Assembly (NCBI RefSeq): GCF_023276375.1 | Contig: NZ_JALLPK010000001.1 | Span: forward strand, 434,001-498,000 | Direction of reading: 5' to 3' | Source of the DNA: Halocatena marina | GTDB lineage: Archaea; Halobacteriota; Halobacteria; Halobacteriales; Haloarculaceae | DNA: 64,000 bases | Shown here: positions 27,509 to 35,270 of the stretch, piece after piece | Layout of the letters: every line of letters starts with the position of its first letter | How positions within the stretch are numbered: position 1 is the stretch's first letter | The notes under the pieces: generated by a model | Databases searched by the model: none | Told to the model about the DNA's origin: nothing | The model's input: only the letters and a program-made list of their open reading frames with translations | Position numbers and translations under genes: made by a program

Positions 27509-27650
27509 ACCACTCGCTTTCGCTGTTGGTCACTTAATCCCCTCGGTGCCGCATTCATGTGGCGATGAAGTAACGAATATTTGTTGTCATTTTCAACCAT
27601 CCGGTTCGATCGAGTCAGGCCGTGAAGTTTAGGCACCCGGACTGTTCACT

Positions 27651-28265
27651 GTGCATGTGGCACTTTACGACCGATATCTCGCTGCTCGCACGAGATGGAG
27701 TGATGCCGACCTCCCGAAAAACATCGCGCTCGTTATCACTGAACGTGATCTTCTTGAACCCGGGGCGTACGCAACACTCGAGAAGTTCTTTCGGTGGGCG
27801 TTTGAGAGCGACGCAGAGCGAGTCATGGTCTATGTGAGCGTTCTCGACGCTGCTGCTGTTCCGACACTTCAGAGCACGCTGTCGGAAATTGATGCCCCAC
27901 ACGATATTGCTATTCGTGTTCCAAATGACGACGAACGCGTCGATACATCCATACAGATCAGCATCGGACTGGGGGGGAAGTCCGAGTTCGCAAACGCTGT
28001 TCAACGGGTCGCCCGGAGCGTCGAACAGGGCACCGTGTCGTCCGATGAGATCGATGAGACGCATATCGAACAGGAACTCGTCTTTCCAACTGCTCCAGAC
28101 CTCGTCATCAAAACTGGTGCAGAACGCCTATCGGATTTCATGATCTGGCAATCGGTCTATTCAGAGCTCTACTTCACCGACATCAACTGGCGTGATTTCA
28201 GAAAACGCGACTACCTACGCGCAGTACGTGATTTTCAGGAACGACAGCGGCGATACGGAACGTGA
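27651..28265 (+). CDS. Degenerate cis-prenyltransferase family subunit (UppS paralogue)
   Basis: The 204-residue protein (GTG 27651; a GTG at 27657 is also possible) is a UppS-family homologue without the catalytic Asp motif. Where UppS has VIQDGNRR, this reads NIALVITERDLLE (residues 24-36). Its C-terminal half is well conserved: DLVIKTGAERLSDFMIWQS, then SELYFTDINWRDFRKRDYLR, and a terminal RRYGT carrying an RxG motif (R201-G203). The protein is about 100 residues shorter than the adjacent UppS. It lies convergent to and about 30 bases from the uppS gene. Eukaryotic NgBR/Nus1 has the same combination (no catalytic Asp, RxG retained) and activates its catalytic partner, so a heteromeric enzyme is inferred. 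Confidence 0.85.
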   Translation: MHVALYDRYLAARTRWSDADLPKNIALVITERDLLEPGAYATLEKFFRWAFESDAERVMVYVSVLDAAAVPTLQSTLSEIDAPHDIAIRVPNDDERVDTSIQISIGLGGKSEFANAVQRVARSVEQGTVSSDEIDETHIEQELVFPTAPDLVIKTGAERLSDFMIWQSVYSELYFTDINWRDFRKRDYLRAVRDFQERQRRYGT

Positions 28266-28295
28266 GTATTTGAGGTCGCTAATCACGTCTTGTCG

Positions 28296-29204
28296 TTAGT
28301 CACTCAGGGCTGGATCGTCCTCGACATCGATATCGAGATCGGTGTCGAGGTCGTCGAACTGTCTCCGGAGTCGCGCCCGAAGTCCATCGTCGGCACCCAG
28401 CACTCGAAGCAGTGTGATCGCGCGCTGGACACGGGTTTGGTGCCACGATTCCTGTCGTGATTCGTACGTTCGAATGGCTCGTAGGAGATCAACGCGTCGA
28501 AACTCTGGCCAGTAGGGCGTACAGAAAAACACGGCAGCTTCGTTGCCGTTAGCGTGCCACGGCAGGAAGTTGCTCGTTCGCTCGTCACCACCGGTTCGGA
28601 TGATGAGATCGACAGCGCGACCGGAGTGTGAGTACAGTCGGCGTTCGATCTCGTCGACGTCGATCTCGTCCGGTGAGAGCGTGCCGCGTTCGACGGCGCG
28701 GGCGGTATCACGGGCCGCATCGAGCAACTCTGCGCGCCCGCCGTACGCGAGCGCGATGTTTAGATTCAAGTTGTCGTATTCTGCTGTCTTCGATTCGGCG
28801 TAGTTGATCGCCTCGCGGACGCGTTCGGGAAGCCGCTCTGTCTGACCGATCGCGTGAATGTGTACCTCTTTGTCGTGGATCTCTGGCTCGTCAGCAAACG
28901 TTCTGAGTTTGGATTCGATGAGATCAAACAGCTCCTCGCGTTGCTCCGGCGGTCGGTTGAAGTTCTCGGTCGAGAAGGTATAGAGTGTGAGCTCCTCGAT
29001 GCCGAGGTCGGCGCACCATTCGAGCACTGACTCTGTTGTTTTCGCACCGTCACGGTAGCCGACCGCTGTTCCCTTGTCACGCGCGTCCGCGTAGCGACGG
29101 TTCCCATCCTGAATAACTGCTACGTGAGTCGGAACGCCGGAAAATTCTTGTTCGAGATTTCGCTCATAGAGGTCGAGCGCCCACCGACGGACCCGTTGTA
29201 GCAT
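28296..29204 (-). CDS. uppS: Cis-prenyltransferase (undecaprenyl/dolichyl diphosphate synthase family)
   Basis: The 302-residue protein condenses isopentenyl diphosphate onto an allylic primer to make the long polyprenyl carrier lipid for glycosylation. It has the catalytic HVAVIQDGNRRYA (Asp33), EELTLYTFSTENFNRP, and the pyrophosphate-binding DLIIRTGGDERTSNFL. Then comes PYWPEFRRVDLLRAIRTYESRQESWHQ. The RxG motif that follows in E. coli UppS is not present here (ESRQESWHQT instead). A C-terminal extension (RRQFDDLDTDLDIDVEDDPALSD) is acidic. The start at 29204 lies close to the divergent cspA promoter. Confidence 0.93.
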   Translation of the reverse strand: MLQRVRRWALDLYERNLEQEFSGVPTHVAVIQDGNRRYADARDKGTAVGYRDGAKTTESVLEWCADLGIEELTLYTFSTENFNRPPEQREELFDLIESKLRTFADEPEIHDKEVHIHAIGQTERLPERVREAINYAESKTAEYDNLNLNIALAYGGRAELLDAARDTARAVERGTLSPDEIDVDEIERRLYSHSGRAVDLIIRTGGDERTSNFLPWHANGNEAAVFFCTPYWPEFRRVDLLRAIRTYESRQESWHQTRVQRAITLLRVLGADDGLRARLRRQFDDLDTDLDIDVEDDPALSD

Positions 29205-29268
29205 ATCGAGCAGGAATCCTGCCGACCCTATGAGTCTTATGCCCTACCGGCACGCGTCACCCAGAGGA

Positions 29269-29277
29269 TTTTAATAG
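29269..29277 (+). promoter_or_regulatory. TATA box of the cold-shock gene pair
   Basis: TTTTAATAG begins 33 bases before the ATG of the first cold-shock gene, which fits a leaderless haloarchaeal transcript. Confidence 0.6.
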
Positions 29278-29301
29278 TGGCGTCTCCTTCAGTAATACGC
29301 A

Positions 29302-29496
29302 ATGGCGACCGGTACGGTTGATTTCTTCAACGACACTGGCGGTTACGGTTTCATCGATACTGACGAGTCCGACGAGGACGTATTCTTCCACATGGAAGAC
29401 GTCGGCGGCCCTGATCTAGAAGAAGGTCAGGAAGTCGAATTTGAAATCGTTAAGGCTGACAAGGGCCCGCGGGCCAAAAATCTGACGAGGCTCTAA
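29302..29496 (+). CDS. cspA: Cold-shock domain protein, copy 1
   Basis: The 64-residue single cold-shock domain has the nucleic-acid-binding motifs TVDFFNDTGGYGFI (RNP1-like) and EDVFFHMED (RNP2-like). CspA-type proteins bind single-stranded RNA or DNA and act as RNA chaperones. A TATA box at 29269 fits leaderless transcription. Two bases separate its TAA from the next ATG, so copies 1 and 2 form one operon. The two proteins differ at only five positions. Confidence 0.95.
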   Translation: MATGTVDFFNDTGGYGFIDTDESDEDVFFHMEDVGGPDLEEGQEVEFEIVKADKGPRAKNLTRL

Positions 29497-29498
29497 TC

Positions 29499-29693
29499 AT
29501 GGCGAAAGGTACGGTTGATTTCTTCAATGACACTGGCGGTTACGGTTTCATCGACACCGAAGAGTCCGACGAGGACGTATTCTTCCACATGGAAGACATC
29601 GGTGGTCCCGATCTAGAAGAAGGTCAGGAAGTCGAATTTGAAATCGTTAAGGCTGACAAGGGCCCACGGGCATCCGATCTTACCCGATTGTAG
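29499..29693 (+). CDS. cspA: Cold-shock domain protein, copy 2
   Basis: A 64-residue near copy of the preceding gene, with the same RNP-like motifs. Differences are conservative (T3K, D21E, V34I, K59S, N60D). The last third of the two reading frames is almost identical at the base level over about 55 bases (from GATCTAGAAG onward), which suggests recent duplication or gene conversion. It is cotranscribed with copy 1, two bases apart. Confidence 0.95.
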   Translation: MAKGTVDFFNDTGGYGFIDTEESDEDVFFHMEDIGGPDLEEGQEVEFEIVKADKGPRASDLTRL

Positions 29694-29806
29694 CTCAACT
29701 CTTGTTCAAGATATTTTCTTTGAGTAGCCCCAAGTAGCGGCGGCTCGGAGCAGTTGTCTAGAAGATCGACCGTGAGACGTATATCGGTCTGTGTCCGAGC
29801 ATCGGC

Positions 29807-30217
29807 ATGGATACGATGGATTCGAATGTTCTCGATGAGAATCTCTTCGAGCGGACGAAGGCGTTGCTCGAACCCGGCGATATCGAACTGAACGGCGTTA
29901 TTGTCCACACGGATGTCGGAAACGATCAGGAAGCACAGCTTCACCAGACCACGCTCGATATCGGTGAAATCATCGCAACCCACGCCGACAAGGGCGAGAC
30001 GTACGTTTTCTCTGGAAACGACGATCCCGAGTTTGGACTGAACCAGCATCAAGGACTCACGATCGCGGGCGATGAATTCGTCTGGGAATGCCAACAGCTA
30101 CTCCGCGACGGAACCTTCAAAGTCGTGTTCTACTACGAGAGCAACGCCGATCAGGAAGCGATCGTCCGCGATATCGAAGCCGAAGACGTGCGGGTAACGA
30201 GCGTCGAAGGCGACTGA
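29807..30217 (+). CDS. Conserved haloarchaeal hypothetical protein (DUF5778-like)
   Basis: The 136-residue acidic protein (MDTMDSNVLDENLFERTKAL) has a helical N-terminus, beta strands with VIVHTDVGNDQEAQLHQTT and ETYVFSGNDDPEFG, and a central helical FVWECQQLLRDGTFKVVFYYE. A second ATG lies three codons on (MDSNVLD). No catalytic residues are evident. Resemblance to the haloarchaeal DUF5778 family is from memory and should be checked. Function unknown. Confidence 0.7.
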   Translation: MDTMDSNVLDENLFERTKALLEPGDIELNGVIVHTDVGNDQEAQLHQTTLDIGEIIATHADKGETYVFSGNDDPEFGLNQHQGLTIAGDEFVWECQQLLRDGTFKVVFYYESNADQEAIVRDIEAEDVRVTSVEGD

Positions 30218-30375
30218 CACTAACGAGACTGAAACTCGCTACTACTGGGGGATGGTTCGAGCAGTGTGGCACACGCCGAACCAATCAGTTCCAATATAAT
30301 TTCACCCTGCTCGATACTCGAATTCCCCGGTACGAAGACCGAAGTGATTTTGCGCCAGACTGCTAAATCAGCGGT

Positions 30376-30786
30376 ATGCAAAGTAGTGGGAACAGCGACA
30401 TGACGCTCGCGTTTGAGCTTGAAGCGTTGAAACAGCTCGCAGAACCGGATACGGTGTTCACGAATACCAGACAGTGGAGCTCGTACGTCGGTGTCGTTTC
30501 GGAGAAACCAACCTATGTTGTGACGAATTTCACGCGAAAGAAACGCATCAGACAAGATTTTTTCTCTGGGCCCCGCGGCAAACAAGAGAGTCTCACGAAC
30601 GTCAAACAGCAGTTCGATACCAACCGACACGTGTTCATCGGAACAACCGACGAGGACGAGGCCCTCGCCGAGGAAACCGGTTGGGAATATCTCGATATCG
30701 AGGACGCCGCCGAAGCTGCTGAGTGGGAACTCGGCGAGCCAAAGCCACAAACAACAAACAGATCAGAGCGCGACGACTGGCCGTAA
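30376..30786 (+). CDS. Conserved haloarchaeal hypothetical protein
   Basis: The 136-residue protein starts at ATG 30376, though ATG 30400 (MTLAFELEALKQLAEPDTVF) is also plausible and may be the true start. It contains a beta-rich core (SSYVGVVSEKPTYVVTNF), a basic stretch (RKKRIRQDFFSGPRGKQ), then HVFIGTTDEDEALAEETGWEYL and an acidic Asp/Glu C-terminus. I do not recognise a domain. Confidence 0.65.
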   Translation: MQSSGNSDMTLAFELEALKQLAEPDTVFTNTRQWSSYVGVVSEKPTYVVTNFTRKKRIRQDFFSGPRGKQESLTNVKQQFDTNRHVFIGTTDEDEALAEETGWEYLDIEDAAEAAEWELGEPKPQTTNRSERDDWP

Positions 30787-30811
30787 CAATCGCCGATCAC
30801 GAGAGTAATAA

Positions 30812-31696
30812 ATGTCACTTGATATCGGTGATGCGTTGAGAAAGGGTTTGGATCGGTCGACAGAACGTAACGGCGCGATTCTGTTTGCATTGCTTTTTGT
30901 ACTACAAGCAGTGAGCACAGTAGCGAGCCAATCAGCACTCTCTCGTCTTCTTCCTCGGCTTATCCAGAGGATGCAGGAAGCCGCACCGGAACCGATTCCA
31001 CCAGAAGTTACTCAGGCGATGGAACGTACGCCCCCGCTCGCGGTGCCGATTCCAGTCGAGGCGGCGGTTGCGCTCATTCTTGTGATAATGATCTTCGAAC
31101 AGGCTGTGCTGGTAATCTCCGATCGGACGTTTATCAGCGATACAACCGAGCGGCTGCACGAACCAAAACGGTGGCTTGGATGGGCAACGGTGTCGAGTAT
31201 TGGGGCTGTGATTTTCATCTATGCGTTGACTTTCCTTCTGTTTGTTCCGGCATGGATCGTCTCTTTTGTCAGTCTACCACTCGCCATATTTCTGGGACTG
31301 ATTGCGGCTGTCATCGGTCTCTTTCTCGGACTCTCGTTTTTCTTTTTCAGACAGGAGATCGCTGCCGAGGATATCGGGCCCGTCGAAGCGCTGACCGACA
31401 GTTGGTCGCTCGTGAAAGGTGACCGGTTCGAGGTATTCGGTCTTATCATCCTGCTCTCATTCATTACGTTCGTTGTCAACTTCATCAGTGGTCTTCTCTT
31501 CGGATTGTTCGGGCGTGTTCCGGAAGCGGTAGGCACAATTGTCATTACTTCAGCACTGTTCGTATTTAGCAGCGCAGTCGCTGCACAAGCCTACCGGCAG
31601 CTCCGAGCGGCAAAACGCAACGAGGGTTCGACGGAGGCGGACGACAGCACCGATGACTTGGACCCGAATAACGAATGGAACGACCCACCGCTGTAA
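30812..31696 (+). CDS. Multi-pass membrane protein
   Basis: The 294-residue protein has about six hydrophobic segments (LFALLFVLQAVSTVAS, AVALILVIMIFEQAVLVIS, ISSIGAVIFIYALTFLLFV-like stretches, LAIFLGLIAAVIGLFLGLSF, FGLIILLSFITFVVNFISG and the following VITSALFVFSSAVAA). It ends in an acidic tail (EADDSTDDLDPNNEWNDPPL). Haloarchaeal integral membrane proteins of this shape (DUF7847-like) are common and uncharacterised. Confidence 0.75.
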   Translation: MSLDIGDALRKGLDRSTERNGAILFALLFVLQAVSTVASQSALSRLLPRLIQRMQEAAPEPIPPEVTQAMERTPPLAVPIPVEAAVALILVIMIFEQAVLVISDRTFISDTTERLHEPKRWLGWATVSSIGAVIFIYALTFLLFVPAWIVSFVSLPLAIFLGLIAAVIGLFLGLSFFFFRQEIAAEDIGPVEALTDSWSLVKGDRFEVFGLIILLSFITFVVNFISGLLFGLFGRVPEAVGTIVITSALFVFSSAVAAQAYRQLRAAKRNEGSTEADDSTDDLDPNNEWNDPPL

Positions 31697-31755
31697 CAAC
31701 GATTTTGTCGACTCCCTTCATAGCTACCCTTGTGACAGATCACACGGACGCAGAC

Positions 31756-31929
31756 ATGAACATCGATGTCGAAGTTGAAGTCGAAGTTAACGGAAACGAA
31801 CTCGAAATAGAAGTCGGCGATATACGGACTGCAGAAGCCGAACTCGAAGTCGACGGACTCGAAATAGAAGTTGAGATCGAAATCGAACGGAATGCAAACG
31901 AGGAGGACGAAGACGAAGAAGACGAGTGA
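31756..31929 (+). CDS. Small alternating Val/Glu acidic protein
   Basis: The 57-residue protein (ATG 31756, MNIDVEVEVEVNGNELEIEV) is built from alternating acidic and aliphatic residues (VEVEVEV, ELEIEVG, GLEIEVEIEIER) and ends EEDEDEEDE. Net charge is extremely negative, with essentially one basic residue (Arg) near each of two positions. Alternation is the pattern of an amphipathic beta strand. The frame is open 81 bases further upstream, but this start fits the composition break. Function unknown; it could be a secondary-structure artefact of repetitive DNA or a genuine beta-rich acidic protein. Confidence 0.55.
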   Translation: MNIDVEVEVEVNGNELEIEVGDIRTAEAELEVDGLEIEVEIEIERNANEEDEDEEDE

Positions 31930-31968
31930 GAACACGATACTTAACCGTCGGGTCGTCGTAGCGAGACT

Positions 31969-32499
31969 ATGGCAGAACCGCGCGTTCCGGGGGAGCAAAC
32001 GTCCGAGCTCGCGCTACCGTGTGGTGAATCGATTGCGTACCACGAACTCGATATGGGGTTGCGCGAACTCGAATGTTCGTGCGGGGACTCTCACGCGGTC
32101 GTAATGGATATGCATCCTTTGAGTCGGTTTGTTCCCGAGGATCTCGTGTCCATTCTGGACCACGTCGTCGATACGACCGATGGACTCCCGTTTGGAACGA
32201 TGCACGTCATGGGAATGGTCCTTGAGGAGTATCCCGATCAGGTCGTGAGCGCGGACGCAAGCGACGACGGGACGGTTGGCTTCTCACTTGTTTGGATGGC
32301 GGGCTTCAGTGCCCGACGCCTCCATGAAATCGTTGTCGAACTCATTGTCGAACTCATGGAGCACGCCGTCAGCCACGCTGATAACGATCACGCGATGGAT
32401 GACTTCGAAGCTCAGATGCTCGAATTCGATGTTTCTGAGTTCGTCGAAGAGTACCGCACAAAACGGGATTTCGAAGACGAGTACGATACACCGGCGTAA
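31969..32499 (+). CDS. Conserved haloarchaeal protein (DUF5815-like)
   Basis: The 176-residue protein has an N-terminal CSCGDSHAVVMDMHPLSR segment with a CxC pair and nearby His residues, then a helical middle (VPEDLVSILDHVVDTTDGLPFGT) and two long C-terminal helices (ARRLHEIVVELIVELMEHAVSH, MDDFEAQMLEFDVSEFVEEY). It looks like a small haloarchaea-specific family (I recall DUF5815), possibly metal-binding. Function unknown. Confidence 0.68.
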   Translation: MAEPRVPGEQTSELALPCGESIAYHELDMGLRELECSCGDSHAVVMDMHPLSRFVPEDLVSILDHVVDTTDGLPFGTMHVMGMVLEEYPDQVVSADASDDGTVGFSLVWMAGFSARRLHEIVVELIVELMEHAVSHADNDHAMDDFEAQMLEFDVSEFVEEYRTKRDFEDEYDTPA

Positions 32500-32731
32500 C
32501 GTCCCTCGCTCTCCGGTGTCGCCTCAGACGGCTCATTCACGGTGATCTCTGAGCGCTCCTAGCGGAACGTATTTTACCGTCATCTGTCACAGTAACTCTA
32601 TTCATCAGATTGATCAAAGCACCCTAGTTGATATATCAGCACATTATCGACACAGACCATACACAGACGTCCCTTATCACTATTTTAATCACATCAGAAA
32701 ATATATTCGATCAAAACGTACACTATGTGGT

Positions 32732-33907
32732 ATGGTGTCCTCCGATACCTCTTCTTTACGGACGCGCCGCTCGGTCCTCGCTGCATGCGGTACTGCCATG
32801 CTTGCTGGCTGTTCGGACATCTTAGCGCCCGATTCACCCCCACCGTCCATCGAATGCACGCACACGACGTACGATTGGCCCATGTACGGCTACGATGCCG
32901 CCCGCACGAGCCACGTGCGTTCTCACGATTTGCCGGTAGCTGCAGAGGCTTCTCGATTTTCCCAGACTGGTACGCACACGGGTGGTGGAAGCGCTGATGC
33001 ACCACCGGTTGTCCACGATGGAGTCGCCTACATCGCAGGCAGTGTACGGATTGAAGCCCGTGACATTGAGACGGGTGCGCGTTTGTGGGAGAGTGAACCA
33101 GAGGATGGCATCGAGACCAGTCCGGTGCTCGCTTGTGGAACTGTCTATGTGAGTACAGTCAACGAAACGCTCGCGTTTGACCCCGAGGATGGGACCGAAC
33201 TGTGGCGAGCAGACGTTGGGACACACTTCGGCGTGTCTTCCTCTCCCGTCGCGGTCGGTGACACTGTTTATGTCGTTGGGGTGGGAGTCACCGCCCTCGA
33301 CGCCGAGACGGGAACGAAACGCTGGCACGCACAAATCGAACACAGTGCGCTCGGGATTGCTATTGGTGACCACATCTACGTCGGTGCAGGGAGCAACGGC
33401 AGCGGTGAAGTGGCTGCTTTCACGCGCGACGGTGATGATCTGTGGCGCACAACTGCAGCCGGGCAGGTCTACAGCGCCACATCGGTCGTTGGTGACACGG
33501 TCTATGCGATCTCGAAGACAGGAGTGCTGACGGCACTTGCTGTAGCCGACGGGAGTGTTCGTTGGGAGGCGAGCGTCGAACACGGCATCAATGAGCCACC
33601 GGCAGTAGCCAACGGGCGTATTGTCGTTTCGGCAGGCAACGAAAAGCGGACGATGGCCTTCAACGCGGCGACTGGCAACCGCTTGTGGACGTTTGAAACG
33701 GGCGTCAGCACTGGTGCACCGGTCATCACTGGTGATCGGGTGCTCGCCACGGGGGCGAACACTGGTATCCACGTTCTCGACGTCGGAACCGGTAACCGTG
33801 TTCATCATTGGCCTATTGAAAACGTGGGCTCTCAGCCGGTGATTGCTGGTCGTCGACTGTTCTATCGGGGCTGGGACGTTTCGGACGTGTTCGTGATCGA
33901 GCCATAA
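32732..33907 (+). CDS. Tat-exported PQQ-like beta-propeller lipoprotein
   Basis: The 391-residue protein begins SSDTSSLRTRRSVLAACGTA followed by MLAGCSDIL: a twin-arginine motif and a lipobox Cys (LAGC). It is probably lipid-anchored outside the cell. The mature part has six to seven PQQ/pyrrolo-quinoline-type propeller blades (GVAYIAGSVRIEARDIETGARLW, DTVYVVGVGVTALDAETGTKRW, DTVYAISKTGVLTALAVADGSVRW, ATGNRLWTFETGVSTG). PQQ cofactor residues are not evident, so it is likely a structural or binding propeller. The region upstream is AT-rich with an ATATATTC element (32700-32707). Confidence 0.88.
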   Translation: MVSSDTSSLRTRRSVLAACGTAMLAGCSDILAPDSPPPSIECTHTTYDWPMYGYDAARTSHVRSHDLPVAAEASRFSQTGTHTGGGSADAPPVVHDGVAYIAGSVRIEARDIETGARLWESEPEDGIETSPVLACGTVYVSTVNETLAFDPEDGTELWRADVGTHFGVSSSPVAVGDTVYVVGVGVTALDAETGTKRWHAQIEHSALGIAIGDHIYVGAGSNGSGEVAAFTRDGDDLWRTTAAGQVYSATSVVGDTVYAISKTGVLTALAVADGSVRWEASVEHGINEPPAVANGRIVVSAGNEKRTMAFNAATGNRLWTFETGVSTGAPVITGDRVLATGANTGIHVLDVGTGNRVHHWPIENVGSQPVIAGRRLFYRGWDVSDVFVIEP

Positions 33908-34022
33908 CCGACCGATCCGCTCGTTCATCGCTCGCCAACCGCCCGATAGAGACCTCCGAGGAACGTTGTAAAGAGCCTAGCAGAACCGAACAGTTATTCC
34001 ATTGTCACCGGTTGCCTACGGT

Positions 34023-35027
34023 ATGCACGTTCCCGGCTACGAACACAGTCCAGGACGGCACTGCGGGTCGGTCTCGCTCCGAAATCTCGCCAATTTCTAC
34101 GGGTGGGGATTCGATGAACCGACCTGCTTTGGGCTAGCGGGCGGTCTCGGATTCACGTATTTCGATCTCCCGATCAGCCCGCATCGGGGATTCTTTGGTC
34201 GTCCACTCCATCTTGAACGTTCATTCATGGAAACGCTCGATATCGGATACATCGAGCACGAGGGAGAGGAGTGGGAGACTGCGTGGAACGCTGTCACAAA
34301 TCACCTCGAAGACGGCCGACCCGTGATGTTGTTCCTCGACATCTACGATCTCGATTACTTCGGAACGGACACTCACTTTGCACCACACGCCGTGCTCGCG
34401 GTCGGCTACGACGAAGCGCGCGTCATTCTCTCGGACAGTGAGTTTCCGGAGCTCCAGTCGCTCGCACTCGATAGTCTCCGTGATGCGTGGAACTGTGAAC
34501 CGGTGTTTCCGATGCAAAACCGTTATCTAATCGTCACCGACCCGGCTGTGGAGGCGGATTCGTCGCCTGTATTCGAGACTGCTGTTCGCGATGCGACGCT
34601 CTCGGTGGCAACGTACATGCGCGATCCACCGACTGACGGCCTTGGACCAGGGCGACACGGACTCCCCGGAATGCGGGCACTCGCCGCTGATATGCCGACG
34701 TGGCTCTCGCTTCCCGATCCATCGTGGACAACACGGTTTGCATACCAGAACGTGGAGCGACGTGGTACCGGCGGTGGCGCATTTCGTGGGCTCCAGCGCG
34801 ATTTCTTTCAGCGCGTCGATCACCCGTTCGGTACCGACGTCACCGAGCGGATGGCGTCCATCGCTGCCGACTGGACTGAGGCAGGACAGATTCTAAAGAC
34901 CGCGAGCGAGGCAGACGAAGATGGTCTGCAGAGCGGACTAGAGCGCGCAGCAAGCGCGATCGATAATCTCGCAAACCGCGAACAAGCGCTCTATGAAGAT
35001 ATCTGTTCAAGAATACCTGATGGATGA
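34023..35027 (+). CDS. BtrH N-terminal-domain protein with C39-like Cys-His-Asp set
   Basis: The 334-residue protein (ATG 34023, MHVPGYEHSPGRHCGSVSLRN) matches the BtrH_N plus DUF4872 architecture. BtrH is the acyltransferase that moves an acylated side chain from a carrier protein in butirosin synthesis. A papain-like catalytic set is plausible from Cys14, His122 (HFAPHAVLAVGYDEARV) and Asp138 (VILSDSEFPE). The middle (PPTDGLGPGRHGLPGMRALAAD) and C-terminal helices match DUF4872. It stands between the PQQ lipoprotein and the sulfatase-fold gene. No carrier protein is adjacent, so the substrate is unknown. Confidence 0.75.
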   Translation: MHVPGYEHSPGRHCGSVSLRNLANFYGWGFDEPTCFGLAGGLGFTYFDLPISPHRGFFGRPLHLERSFMETLDIGYIEHEGEEWETAWNAVTNHLEDGRPVMLFLDIYDLDYFGTDTHFAPHAVLAVGYDEARVILSDSEFPELQSLALDSLRDAWNCEPVFPMQNRYLIVTDPAVEADSSPVFETAVRDATLSVATYMRDPPTDGLGPGRHGLPGMRALAADMPTWLSLPDPSWTTRFAYQNVERRGTGGGAFRGLQRDFFQRVDHPFGTDVTERMASIAADWTEAGQILKTASEADEDGLQSGLERAASAIDNLANREQALYEDICSRIPDG

Positions 35028-35270
35028 TCTATGATCGAATGGCCGATACAAATATCTGAAGTGCGTATGCTTTCGGTGATCTCCGATTTAGTGTTCTGCA
35101 GTAAACAGATGGATGTTTGTCATATGGTCGTAACGATGATAGATTGGTCCGTTGACTCACGAATACAGAACGAAAAGAACTCCTATAGTCAGTGACTCGT
35201 TGTACGTAACCATGGCACCAGTAATAGCAGATACTCATACTCATCTCTGTTGGGAACATAGGGTGAGAGT

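Noticed and set aside
32834-33928. 364-residue minus-strand frame
   Set aside because: It is antisense to the PQQ-like lipoprotein gene, which has a signal peptide, lipobox and propeller repeats; the antisense product has no recognisable pattern.
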